Positions 25,901-37,987 of a DNA stretch of 64,000 nt are shown piece after piece (positions within the stretch are counted from its first letter, which is position 1; every line of letters starts with the position of its first letter). This DNA is from Azolla caroliniana (Eukaryota > Polypodiophyta), in contig JBHGNT010000001.1 of NCBI GenBank assembly GCA_043228905.1, positions 6,882,001-6,946,000 on the forward strand, in the 5' to 3' direction. Made by a program: the position numbers and the translations under genes. The notes below the pieces were generated by a model. That model ran no database searches, was not told the DNA's origin, and saw only the letters and a list, made by a program, of their open reading frames with translations.

Positions 25901-27421
25901 AAGTTTGTGTTAGGTGGTATTATGATGATTCTGTACTAGTGAATACTGTGGTAAATTTCCAAAAAGCTAAGGGGTATGTTGATGTTTTGCTTTATTATTA
26001 TTTTTGTAGAAAATTACTATAGTATGATCTAACTGTGGGCTATTTTGGTCAATTTCCAAAACTAGGGGTACTGTGGTATTTTTTCTATATTTATTTTATT
26101 CATGGCTTTTTACTATTCGGGGTGATGGTCAGTGATGCTAGACCAAGGGGAGACAGCAAAATGCACATGGAAAAGGCGGCGCGCACATTTTCAGGCTCGT
26201 GGGCGGCCTTCAAAGCGGGTGAGACAATATTTTATTTGGTTTCAGGTCATGCTTCTTGCTTGGTTCTAAATGTGTATTTTATGAAAATCCACAATTTGTT
26301 TTTTTGTAATTTATGTTGTCGTTGGTTTCAATTCAGCTTTCATTACAATTTAAGATTTGTTTTTTCTAGTCAAGATGCCCCACTCTCTGTTGAGTGTGTT
26401 TTGCTAAAATACCACTCATTGTTTTCTGTAATTGCTAAAATGCCACACAGTTTTACCATTTTTTATCATCACCGGAATACCACACCTATTTGCCAAAACA
26501 TGAAGGATCTGAGAGCTTCATTAAGTAATGTTGCTAATTAGCTATATCTCTTCTATAATTGTCAGAATGCCTCAGTTTTGTTTAAAACATGAAGAATCAA
26601 ACCCCTTAATTAAATAATGATGCTAATTAGGCTAGGGAATACCAATTAATGCAGAATTAGAGCAATAATTATGTAAATATGTTAATTGAATAATATATAT
26701 TAAGTAACTAATAGATAGATCTCTCAACAAAAACAAAATGTCGTACTATTTGGAAAGTAGCAATTTTTTCATTAATCAAGGAAAAAGTACATTCTGACAA
26801 TTACAAGAAAGGTAAAACTTCAAGTACCCTGGGTATCTGTAAAAATACCCTAGGTTTAAAAAACAAACGACCAGTATACCCTTATGTAGTTCAGATTTTG
26901 GAAGCTTGGCGGGTATCCAGGTAAATATCCTAGAATTTTGTAGAAAGACAGGCATTTTGCTCTACAAGAAAATGACAATTTGATAAAAAGGAACAAAATG
27001 TCCTAGAATTTAATGTCACGGACGATTGCTGATCTCTGATTTTTCAACTCAGATCACAACAGTTGCAGAATCACTGGAGCCTGTGTTTCTATTTGTGAAA
27101 CCAATTGACCCTGAGAAGCTATTGGCAGCTGGGATTGTGCCACCTCTGAACACTCTGGTTTCAAATGGTGCAAATGACAGTTCAAATGGCATAGATGATA
27201 CTTCTTCTGTGCCACCTTATCGGATCCAAGGCCGAATAGGTAGAGGTGGCCGTCTGGTTTTTGACCGTTGGAATCCTCTTACACGGACACCCATCGGTTA
27301 TAATCATATTTCAAAATTTCCTGGTGAAATCTCATCGTCGATGAGATCCCATCCCCCTCCTCCTAGGTTAAATGTGGAAAAAAAGAGTGCTGATACTTCA
27401 GATTTAGCTACTATTGGGTAA
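19926..27421 (+). CDS. EPL1: Enhancer of polycomb-like protein, NuA4 subunit EPL1 (13 exons)
   Basis: The exons are 19926-20075, 20974-21103, 21216-21318, 23609-23732, 23838-23900, 24014-24052, 24139-24219, 24504-24551, 24760-24810, 25464-25532, 25745-25808, 26133-26218 and 27053-27421. All introns are GT-AG and phases agree, giving 458 residues. The N-terminus FRPRPLDIHKKLPIVKS is the signature of the plant EPC-like family, followed by the EPL1 domain with EFVEYDLDNDDDDW and WMLYKLELLDYKARERAG. Downstream come PPPPVNDTNPFNVFRPREK, a charged coiled-coil-like helix (exons 8-11), a basic stretch in exon 12 and the PIDPEKLLAAGIVPP block in exon 13. By family knowledge, EPL1 scaffolds the Piccolo core of the NuA4 histone H4/H2A acetyltransferase in the nucleus. 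The length is normal and the gene looks intact. Exon 12 (the basic segment) is placed by phase and is the least certain exon. Confidence 0.96.
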
Positions 27422-30349
27422 CAATATTCTTCTTTGTGATTGTGATGAAAAGAAATCAAAAAAGAAATGTAATGACCTTCATTGTTCTTGGGGAGGATCT
27501 TGGCGTTATATGAGCCTAAGAAATTTACCCTTGTATCAGTAATTTTGCCTCGTGTATATTTCTCTGGTTCTTTTTAATGCACTTCCCATTTCTACTTCGA
27601 TGAAGCTCGATATCACCTTTGAAAATATGTGGTCTGTTGTCTTTTGTAAACCAGTGACAATGGGTTTAGTTGGTTAAACAACAATAAAGGTTTAGGGTAT
27701 TAAAGTAAGATTCAGTTTTGCAAAACATAGGTCCACAACAATAAAGGTAGAGATCACAACTGCCTAGTGCCAGTTAATGACTATTATCTTAGTTTTATGG
27801 TTATATTTATGTACTTCAAAATTAGTATCATAGTAGCATCAAAGGACTACAAGCTTTGCATTGATCTAGTTGCCACTCTTTGATGATTTCCCATGGAAAT
27901 TTGTACCAGCATCATTAAGTTACTTCGCATTCAGGTGGTTTTAATCACATGATCCATATCATATGTATTATTAGACTGTCTGCACTTTATTTGCCTGTAC
28001 GCCTTGAGCACATTGGTATCTGTCATGTTATGCCATGCGTCCTCATTTGTTCTATTGATTAATCAAGTTTTGAGCCCTATTTTATGGTCGATAAACTCTG
28101 AAATCTTATCTACTTCCAACTAAATCCTAGAAATAATTTCTCAACTTAGATATGTAGGCACATTTGATTACGTTGATAGAGAGCTATTTCCATTATCTTA
28201 TATGTAACTCTCATTTGGATTAGATTATACTGATATGGATTTTGTAGCATTGCTATTGTATCCTTATTTTTAGATTGTGATAATGTCATACTTTTGAAAG
28301 TATTATATCTTCGAGGCTTATTGTATGCTTAACAACTTATAATCTCATTCTTTGAACAAATGGGTTGGATGTCTTCACTTGAACATGAACCATGTTTTTA
28401 TTATGTGAAATAGATCATCCCTATTTTACAAAACCAATCTTTTGGTCAATGAAACATGCTCAATTCTCTCGTCTTTGGGAGAGGTTCTTAGAAAGTTGTG
28501 TCATAGATACCTGGAATTTGATGGGTTCGCTTCTTAATATTCTAAGGCTGTGTATATTTGAATGTTGTACTAGTATTTAGAGGGAGACCAATTCATGCAT
28601 TTTCTAGCCATGGAGCCATATCATCATTTACAAGATCAACTTGCATTTCCATTTGTTGGGAAACGGCACCCAAAATAACAATCCTCTCTAATGTTTAAAC
28701 AAATGCATGATATAATCAAGATATGCATTGTATCATCGACTTGCTTAAAAATAAGGAAGCTAGGGACATGCACCCTTAATAGTATATACATATATTAGAA
28801 TTGAAGTGGCTGACATCCATGTGTTAGGAGCAAAAATGACCCAAGGGTAAATTGGTCTTGATAATGGTCTTTCTTGTCTATATGAATCACTTCATGGTCT
28901 TTGGGAATACTCAAAATCTTCAATTTCCATCCAAATATTTACCATTTATGTGTAGACTTACATCGATGCGTCAAACCATTGGTTGCATTGTTCTCTTTTC
29001 AGGGTCCAATGTTGGGCTCTATGGAATCTCTAGATTATTCATGTTGAGCAAGTTTTCAGCAATAACCTAGTTCTCGTCCTAGTAGCAGTGATTTAGGTTT
29101 CCACGTGAAGGGTAGGCATATTTATGCCCCTAACTTTGGAATGTATCATCGCCTATATGTGCACGTTAAGTTGAACCTTTGTTTTGTCATTAACTCTATA
29201 TCAATTTGATAGTTACCCAATGCATTATCCACATTGTTGTTACATGTTGTGGGACATTTCTTACTTCTATAGTAATGTTGCATGAAAAACAAAAGAAGGA
29301 AGGCAAGAGTCTCAAATACTTTGACAAGAAAAATAACGCTCTTCAAAGTCTTTGAATACTTCAAGACAAATGATGCTCTTTAAAATCCATTTTAAATTAT
29401 GAGGTGGGTTTCATTACTGTTATATGAGACATGATACACAACGTTGAGGTTAGGAATGGTAGTGGTAATCTAAAATATGAACATCCTTAGCTTGTGGGGG
29501 TTAGAGCTTAGTTTTGAACTTTAAAAGCCAGACAAGTTGTTAGGTATAGAATCAATTCATCGAAAGGAAAGTATGAAAATTAACCATTGTACTACATGGG
29601 TAACATTGATTATATGTTTACATGAAATATCACTTTATGCACGTTTTCAAAAAGTGGATAGACTTCCAATTTGAAATGATCATCATGATATCCAATTTTG
29701 TAAAACCACTCTTCCTCCCAAAAACAATAATTTATTAGTAGGTTGTCCTTTGAGAACACGTTCGTTATCATTAACCATCATTCAATGCATGAGTAGTGAA
29801 AGTAATTGAGATTTAATCTTGAGCCAATCATGAAATAAATCACTAATGATTAAACCATGTTTGTTATCAATCACCAGTGTTAATTAATCACAACCACATA
29901 CATCGAACACCAACTTTTATAATTAAGTTGAGTTAAGGTGGTACTACCAATACGAATCAATGCACTAGTTAGTCTAATTACGATTTGGGTGATGGGACCA
30001 CGGAAGTAGACTCCCTTATTTACTCACTATAGAATAAATGGGATTCGAGTGGGGGGTGCAAAAGAAGGTGATCACGGACAATAATTACTTGTGGTTTGGG
30101 GCATCATGATTGATTGTCATGGTGGAGAACCACACACCATGTTTTTTTCTCATTGTGTTCTTACCTTCTTGAGTTTGTGTCAGAGCTCATTAAGTAACCT
30201 TACATTGTGTGGGGGATACATGCCTTGGCCTTTATAAAAGGAGGTTAGATTGGTTTTGAAGTACAACTAGGTCTTTTTATATTTATATTTAAGTGGGCCC
30301 AATTGTTGGATATTGAGATGCATGCACTAGGGAAGGGGTGCCATTTAGG
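27422..30349. other. Intergenic, no supported gene
   Basis: It begins with the EPL1 3' untranslated region (to about 27600). The rest is AT-rich DNA without credible open frames or recognisable repeats. Confidence 0.55.
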
Positions 30350-30777
30350 CTACTTAGTACCAATCGGCAACGATTTGGTTTCAATCGAACTGAACCGTGA
30401 AACTGCGGCTTAGTGGTTTAAACGGTTTGGTTCAATTCAGGTTCAAGTTTCGGTTCGGTTTTAACAATTTGGAATTGTGGTTAAATGGTTTAACGGTTTG
30501 ATGTTTTTAAAATATTTTTTTAAAAATTGATTTATTTTGATTTAAAACAACCTTTTCATTTTAAAGCCTAATTCTCACATTTTAGGAAAAATCTTTAAAA
30601 TTTTGAAATAATGAAAAATTTTAAATTTGAATTTTAACCTAAATTGAAAACCAAGACCGAACCACGAAACTGTGGGTTTAACGGTTTTGTGGTTTAGTTC
30701 AGGTTTCAAAAATTTTAAATAGTTTGGTTTGGACACTCTTGAACTGAACCGAACTATTGCCAATTGTTACTACTTAG
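30350..30777. mobile_element. hAT-type MITE with 8-bp target-site duplication
   Basis: The body 30358-30769 (412 bp) is bounded by identical 8-bp CTACTTAG copies at 30350-30357 and 30770-30777. The ends are imperfect inverted repeats (left 'taccaatcggcaacgatttgg', right complement 'taacaattggcaatagttcgg'; 15 of 21 match). Subterminal copies of 'gaaccgaac' and 'ggtttaacggttt' motifs fit a non-autonomous hAT element. There is no coding capacity. Confidence 0.85.
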
Positions 30778-32160
30778 GGTGGCATTCTTGTAGGTAGGGA
30801 AATTGGATGGGGATACATTTCTTTGAGAGTGGAGAATTCCCTAGGGAGTGTCACATCAACCTAAAAGAAACAAACAAATTGTAAAAAATAGGTTGATTTG
30901 TCTTTGACAACTCAAGGTGGATACATGCATTTCTTTTTGGCATTTTATAATAAAGAATTAGAGTTTTATGTGAACATAACCAATTTATATATGTAGAATG
31001 CACAAGCAAATTGTTATCAGATCTATGGGGTAAGTAACAACAAACTCGACACTTTGGTGAAGAGAACATCTTTGAGTGACTCTAATTATCCAAGTTCCAA
31101 GCTTGAAAATACAAAAGTTAGAGTAGGCATTGGGACACGATTAGCATAACGAGGACAATGACATTGTACACCTCTCAAGGAATTAAATTCTTATTCATCT
31201 CTAAATTATGAAAAATCAAACATCTCCTCATCACCTCAATCATTTGTCGAAAGTTATTCCGATTATGTCATTAAGATTTTTAGAAGGTTTCAAGCTTGTG
31301 GTCAATAACATTATGCAAATTCGTTGCTTGAACCGTGACAAATCAAACATCTACTCCTCGTCATCGCGTTCTTTGGCAATCGAAAATGATTTGGGTTGAA
31401 AATATCATTGACATTCGGAAACATGGGGGTCGGCTTATGAAAAACTGGTTACTTTCATTCATCATTCTTAATTGTCACTTTCATTCATAAATCTTAATTG
31501 CCATTTTCATCCATCATTCTTTACCCTATGCGACATTTTTTGGATATAGTATTGTGGGTATGTCTAGTCCTGCCCTTAGTGATTGTATAAATACCAACCT
31601 TTTGATGATGAATCTTCTTCAATACTCCACATCTTCAAGATCATATTTCCCACCATGTTAGAAAAAAAGTTGTTTTTCCATGAATCCAATCATTCATGTA
31701 AACTCATTCTATTTTAGAACTTGCATATTTAGTTGTGGGTGAATTTGAAGTTGTCTATTTACACTCACACGAATTACAATTTCGGATTATTGACCACAAT
31801 GTATAAAAGCTGAAAATGTTGCATAGACAAACATCTCTACTTTATTGTTGACATTTCCTCCCTCCCCTTACTTTGACATAATGCGCGTCTTTCAAATCTT
31901 AAGCAAACGCTTCGATGTGTTGCACTCCCAAGATTGTTCCGCACTCCCTGCGTATAGATCAAGATTTGATCTGAAATAATTTGATGTGTTGCTCACACAT
32001 TCATATACAAGTTTCAAGAGCATGATCGAGGCAAAAATATGCTTTCTTTCGTATAGTTTAATATAGTCTCAAGAAATGTGATGGATCAAGAAAAGCTCCT
32101 AGTGTTCGAACCGCATGATTGATTGCGCAGGGCCAAGAATTCTCGTGTGCCCCAACGATA
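30778..32160. other. Intergenic; contains left end of a segmental duplication
   Basis: No supported gene. From about 31740 the sequence begins to resemble 42540 onward (shared 'gttgcatagacaaac' and 'tttcaaatctta' blocks). Confidence 0.5.
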
Positions 32161-32161
32161 G

Positions 32162-32245
32162 ACATTAACATGATCACGGACCTAGGATAAATATTAATAT
32201 TATCACGAACCTAGCATAAACATTAACATTATCACGAACATGAGG
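32162..32245. repeat. 29-bp tandem repeat, three copies
   Basis: Units start at 32162, 32191 and 32220, each built on 'attaacattatcacgaacc'. They are non-coding. Confidence 0.8.
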
Positions 32246-32662
32246 TCGACGGTTTTAGACACTTTTTCATGGCCACTTCGAGAGTCAAAAACTTATTGAG
32301 ACTCTCCTTTTCTTTTTGTAAATGGTGCAAATACATGGGGATGGATCAAATTGTACGCAAAAAAACATTTCGTTGTGACAACGTCATTGATTATTCGATG
32401 GGAATATGCGGATGCCTCGAAAGAATTAAGACATGTTTCGCCAATAGATTAATATATATATATATATAAAGAAGCTCTCCTTTATGATCTATGAATTATA
32501 AAGAAAAAAACAAGAAAGAAAGGCGAAAAGGGAATTGTCATACAAAAAACAAGGTGGTCTTTTGACTTGGCGGCATTTTGAATAGTCATGTAAAATGTGT
32601 TAGTCGTTCACCACCACATACCATGTTATATCCATTTGTATATAAGTAAGTGTGTGTGTGCG

Positions 32663-32680
32663 TATAAAAATATATATAAG
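32663..32680 (+). promoter_or_regulatory. Candidate TATA box of the gene at 32848
   Basis: TATAAAAATATATATAAG lies 185 bases before the ATG, just downstream of a GT run. The equivalent position in the decayed duplicate (around 43240-43255) reads 'gtgtgacatacaaagg', so the box is missing there. Confidence 0.5.
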
Positions 32681-32847
32681 GTCCTTATGACTCCTTATAA
32701 CTAAACCCAAAGAAACATCACTTCTTGTATTACTATTATAAGCTAGCTGGAAATATAAGGAGCTAAGTTGCATATAGCTATCTCCCCTCAACTACTTTAA
32801 GCAAAGAGAATCATATAGTTATCCCCCCAAGCACTTACTACCATAGA

Positions 32848-34356
32848 ATGGTGGCCCAGAATTGTTGGGAAGAATACCTGGCTAATGCGCACAGTGCAGT
32901 GCCAATGGACCCTTGGGATACCAACCTTCAACTCTTCGATGTCTTGGTCGATAACGACGACGGATCGGGCAGCTTGTGGACTCGGTTGCGCCGGCTTTTC
33001 GGGAACACGAAGAGCAGCAAAGCGGTAGTGCCTAGCAAAGTCGCAAGGGTTGGCTCCTTGCTCGAACTAGGGGACATTATCGTTGCGAACGAACAAGTTA
33101 ATGGAACCTCGTGGAGGATGAATGTGGAGAATGCTATCTATGAGGGCTTATCCAGATTGTTCGATGAAGAAAACATCGAATTTGGGTCGAAACGGCATGA
33201 CCTTGCTATGGTACCAGATAAATCATCGACCACAGGCCTAACAGCCCCCATGGACACAATAATGACAAGTGTGCAGGATTGGTTCAAGAAACAAAGCCTT
33301 CCGGACATCAACACATCCATCACATCCTCATCCTCATTGTTGGGCTCGTTGGGTCTTGTATCGAGCTCGGCCTCGGCCCAGTTCGATGCCATGGACAGTA
33401 AGACCGTCAAGTGCAATGTGATGGGTGTGATATCGAATCGGGTGAATGTCGATGCATTGATGAAGCTTGTGGGCATGGGTAATAGCACAACCAAGTGGAA
33501 GCCGGACATATCACAACCCCGACTCCAATGGTCTCTCAAAAGGTAATTGATTTCATTCAAATCTTGTCCTGCTTCCCAAGACAACTATTATGAACAAGAA
33601 AGAACATAGAAGGTTTGGATTATGGGCATAGAACTTGATTCGCATAGGGACTATGTTAAGGAAAGACATTGTTGGTTTCAACAATGGGTTGCTTTAGATT
33701 CTCTTCCCAACATATATGTCATTACAAAATAACATAACCTAACTATGAGGCCATATACATAGCATATAACCTTCCTTCAAATATAAGGTTACAAAACTAT
33801 CTTCTATTATATGTTTTAATGACATTCCTTGTAGAATTAATTTACTAAAATGTGTTCCATACTGCATAAATTGCATGTGTGCTAACTATTCCAACTATGC
33901 AGGGGGCAGAGGACATTCTGGATCATTACGGAGATAATGTGCGCGAACAAAATTGAAATCGAGGCGGTGAAATCACGGAAAGCGGACGCGAAAGCGAGCG
34001 TGAAGCTCCAAGGGGGTGCTGTTAGTGTTGGGGATGGGAGTAGTGGAATTAGTAGTGACAAGGATGTGAGGTGGAGTGTATCTTCTTCTTCTACCTCCTC
34101 CTCTTTCCCATTTGCATTCAAAGCACTTAGAGTGGCTTATGACAACAATGGAGACCTCATTTCCACACAATCACTCACCAAAAGCCAATCACTCAAGAAG
34201 GATAGCACCACCCAATCCTCTTATCATGACTACATTAATTCTGTTAATAAACCATACCATATGTCCCTTAGTCACCAGAAAGTTAACACTAATCAATCCT
34301 TTGATAATCACCAGCTTGCCATCCCCAACCCATCTTTTGATACTACTACTAATTAA
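32848..34356 (+). CDS. Uncharacterised protein with gasdermin-like pore-forming domain architecture (2 exons)
   Basis: Exons 32848-33542 and 33903-34356 join in phase (AG/G) across a GT-AG intron to give 382 residues. I know no plant family with this sequence. The layout resembles the gasdermin N-terminal domain. A short strand block GSLLELGDIIV (69-79) corresponds to the conserved D-I/V-L strand. A long linker rich in Ser and helix formers (85-180) follows. Then comes a strand-helix block (VKCNVMGVISNRVNVDALMK, 187-206) leading to a 'P..L' step. Next is a hallmark hydrophobic strand TFWIITEIMCANKIEIEA (236-253) and a basic amphipathic strand. The end is DKDVRW, a serine loop, then PFAFKALRVAYDNNGDL (301-317). 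Residues 320-382 are a polar Ser/Asn/Gln tail rather than the folded inhibitory C-domain of animal gasdermins. There is no signal peptide. Membrane permeabilisation would be the inferred role if homology holds. This is a remote resemblance judged by eye. The gene model itself is more secure than the family call. Confidence 0.78.
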
Positions 34357-35789
34357 CCTGCTCAGTCTACACCTAGCTAATCTAGTGCTGTAAGACCTTG
34401 TACTAATCATGTATGTTTAGTTCCTTGGACAATTTTTGATGCGGTAAGACATACAACAATTTGTCTGATGCCATGCTCATACATCAATCATTATCATGTG
34501 TCCTTCTTCCATTGTAATGAGATTGACAATGCATGGGAGGGAATCCTCAATGGAAATAGCATTCAAGGAAATTATCTTTACTAAGTATGCCGAGTTAATT
34601 TTATGCTTGGACAACAAGAAATGAATAGGAATTACTAGTATGCGAGCTTTTATTCCCCTTGTCAAATATTTTCAAATGACTAAGTTAAAAGATTTCTCCA
34701 ACATATTTTAGGCACCATTACTAGTCATGCACATGTGTCAACATTATCTTGTTTTGGTCATAGTGAGAGCATTTGGACCATAAGTAAAAGGGACTTCACT
34801 TGCTTTGTCTTCATAAACTCGAAGAGAAGGTCTTGTTGTGAGGTGCATACATATGTATATGGTTGCTACACTAATTATGCAACAAGAATGTATTTTTGAA
34901 GACTCCCGTAATTTGGGAAAAAAAAAATGTCTTCAATGTTTCTTAGAATCAATGATCTTAAGGAGGAACCTCTTATTGCATGGGGTGCATGCATTGGTTC
35001 ATCATGCCATGTGTCCTTTGAGGCCATCCCATTACAATATGCCTCACCCATGTCCATTTGTTGTGTCCTCGAATTCGGCATTACTGACTTGAAGGTTTGG
35101 ACTTCATTAGATTTGAGGTTACCATATGTAATGATAATCTCATTTGCTTATATGTCAGAGAATGATTGATTGTACAAAAGAAGAGGGGTTGTAGTGGAGG
35201 ATTCCTTAAAGTATAGTGTTGAATCAATTAAGAGATTTGATGCACATCCCCAGCCAATCAAGTGTAACACTATTCATTGAAATGATCATATACTTATAAA
35301 GATTACCATCCATTTTCAATACCTCAATTGAACCTAAGGCCTCAATTGAACCTAAGTACAATACCGAGGCTTTCTGATGGAAGCTATATGTGATCAAGTA
35401 TAGCACCATTGAATCAAACTAAAAGTATCACCAAAATGAGTTCTTAATGGTAGTAAGAAGGAGAGCATTGTAAAGACCTCACATTAAATGGTTGAGATAA
35501 CAACGTCATCCGATAGTGCACACCCTCTTTGCAAGCACACTCTCTTTAGGACACATTTGATTGTCAAAGTTCACTAGATACTTAATGGAAGTGGATACTT
35601 TAATATCCCACTCACTCTCCCATCATCATTACATTCATATGAAATTCTATATGTACTTGTGTAAAGTGTTGATCGTGTAGTTGATTATATGTTTATTATT
35701 CTAGATTTATTCTTACACTCAATTTTCTCTCATTTTAATAATATTATGGTTTGGTTTTATGATTCTCTCACTCTTTCTCTCTTCTTCTT
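34357..35789. other. Intergenic, downstream part of the segmental duplication
   Basis: No supported gene. Homology to the second duplicate continues to about 35220, then plain AT-rich DNA follows up to the LINE end. Confidence 0.55.
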
Positions 35790-36866
35790 TTTTCGTAAAT
35801 AATGGCTTTCATTACGAAAGAAAAAACACCACCATGACTAACTTTCTACAAAGTATAGAACCCTTGTATCAGGGCTCTAAAGACTACTACGACTCCAAAC
35901 TCAATGCCACCCTACACACCAATTCAAATGGTGAATATGATGATATGTGACATTGCAACATTCTCTCTCTCTTCTTGGTTGAGATTTCATGACTTCTCTA
36001 GCATTCTCAATTGCCACAAAAGAAGTCCATTTAACATTAGAACATATTTTCTCACCCCAACTAGCGAATAAAAAATGAAGGCATTCCGCATATTCCAATT
36101 GAACCATAGCCCCCAATACGTCAAGAACTCAAAAATAATTTTAAAATGAGGCATTGGTTCATTTTTCTCCATATGTGCAAAAACCCAACTGAAGGAAGAT
36201 AGACTTACTCCGGTTAGAGACATCTACACTAAACTGATACACCTCCAAACCAGGCTTGCCATCGGACATGAAATAAATCGATGCCTACTATGTTCCAATT
36301 CCATCGAACAAAAGAAACATGATCCTTTAGTAATGTTTCTTTTTTTTAATGCATCACCATATGGTAAAACTCCATCCTTGACTCTCCGAATAAATACCGT
36401 GGCTCGTAGCATCAATTGAGAACACTAACTTGCCTTGATCACATGAAGCCATCAAGTAATGGACTTATGAAAACCCCATATCTTTATAACCCTTTCTTCC
36501 AACCACTTATGTTTGTCAATCAACTTGTGATAAGCAACATTTGTTGAGATAATAGTCAATCTCTTATTTCCAACAAACCTCCAATCAAGCTCTTGAGATT
36601 GTCCATCTAAAGAAATTGCTCATACGAAGATAATATTTGTTGCAACTTATCCCAAATAAAGGTATAACCTTTTGGAATACGAAATGTTGATCTTATTGTT
36701 CGAAAAACCGTTAAGCTTCTTTATGACACCAACATAGCATCCTTAATTGTTATCAAACCCAATCTAGCCATCCGATTAAATTGAAGGTTAAGAATTTGTT
36801 TACCTTCCCACCCTAACAACCTTGATGTCGCCAAAACCTCCATTTGTAATGAATTGGCACATCCCC
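35790..36866 (-). mobile_element. LINE 3' portion with RT zinc-binding (zf-RVT) domain, decayed
   Basis: On the minus strand, 36415-36224 encodes the zf-RVT pattern at the end of LINE ORF2: ATVFIRRVKDGVLPYGD, then C-FF-C, HSRH and a final C before a Trp. It is followed by the YWGLWFNWNMRNAF tail (36223-35987). The 3' end lies near 35800, with the same terminal motif as the LINE copy ending at 17045. Its upstream part lies beyond an inserted element, at 39785-41716. Confidence 0.75.
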
Positions 36867-37897
36867 TGTCACGACCACACCAACCGCGGACTACGACAGA
36901 GCACGAACGATGAGGCTATGATTGATAAGGTTACGAATGTGGAATAGGAAGTGACAAGGCTAGGAACTCTAGAAGTTGTGCATGATGAGAACATGAACTT
37001 AGGAAGCTATGGAGAGCATGAAGACATAGATAAAGAAGGAGACAATATGACATGAAACAAGAATACTACATTGATATGCCAATGACTGGTGTTGAATCCC
37101 TTGAAAGGGACCAAGGAGGTTACAAGCATTTATATTGTGAGTCAAAGTACATGCATTAGAATATTCGGGAGAATATTGTAGAACCCACTAGAACCTTCTA
37201 GTTCTAGAACTTTCTAAAAACTCCTTGAACTTGAAATAAATAATCTACTAAGATATGTTAGGATCTCGGTCCCTCCGGATGGGATACAAAGGCCTGGCAT
37301 CGGAAGACCCGGTGAGAACCGGATGTTGCAGACCCGGTGAGAACCGGATGACAAGTACCCGGCAAGGAAGACCCGGTGAGAACCTCTCATCGGATGGAAG
37401 GGACATATATGTAAATATGTTCCAGAGAGCCCACTGGGGCTATATTTGTAAATAGCCCGAAATTCATATTAGTATAAATATGACCTAGGGCAAACTCAAT
37501 AAAAGAGGTGGATAGAGTTATTGGTGTAACTTCCATACAACGCGTAAGAGAGGGAGAGAGAGAGCGATATATAGAGATTGTGTCTTTGTTGTAACCGTCG
37601 CTAGGCGAAGATTGTGAGCAAGATGTCGTTGCCTCTGTGCTCCATGGTGTATTACTTGACATAGTGATAGTTTGGAGTCTGTGGATTCCCGTGGTTTTTC
37701 CCTCTCAGGGTTTTCCACGTTAATATCTTGTGTATTCTCTTTCTGTTTTGTGTACTTACCTCCATTCCCATTTCTTCTGTGTTTGATTGTCATCAAGTGA
37801 TCTACGCTTCGGTTGTGGCTGGAGATTATTCTGCATATTTCTCTTCAAGATATACATATTATATGACTATATATTTGGACGTGTTGGTTAGAACACA
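36867..37897 (+). mobile_element. Left direct repeat (LTR-like, copy A), interrupted by a solo LTR
   Basis: It starts TGTCACG and ends GAACACA (TG...CA). Without the 597 bp of nested insertion and duplicated target site it is 434 bp, matching the 430-bp copy B at 39355-39784 at about 93% by eye. The pair flank 1.46 kb of non-coding minisatellite DNA, as in a non-autonomous LTR element. No target-site duplication of the whole element is visible. Confidence 0.7.
37256..37847 (+). mobile_element. Solo LTR (592 bp) with 5-bp target-site duplication
   Basis: It begins TGTTAGGA and ends CTCTTCA, and is bounded by AGATA at 37251-37255 and 37848-37852. Copy B of the host repeat lacks it, which proves the insertion. 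It contains a TATAAATA box at 37473-37480, an AATAAA at 37499 and three copies of 'gacccggtgagaacc' near its start. No internal retrotransposon genes remain, so it arose by LTR-LTR recombination. The lineage is not certain; the style is Copia-like. Confidence 0.88.
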
Positions 37898-37987
37898 GTT
37901 ACACTTGACTATATATAAGAGGTCAAGAGTTCAAATCTTGACATGACTGTTGTCATGTCCGTGACATTATCCACCCCTTTACGATCA

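Larger units (their letters stand above)
31740..35220. repeat. Segmental duplication, copy 1 (intact gene)
   Basis: Blocks of this interval recur in the same order and orientation at about 42540-44830. They are the upstream GT-repeat region, the gene, and downstream blocks such as 'ccccttgt' followed by 'aaatattttcaa' and 'caatatgcctca'. Overall identity is about 60-75% by eye with many small gaps, so the duplication is old. Confidence 0.75.

Noticed and set aside
26035-26541. 168-codon plus-strand frame
   Set aside because: It overlaps EPL1 exon 12 in a different frame; the phase-consistent frame there gives the basic segment expected in the EPL1 protein.
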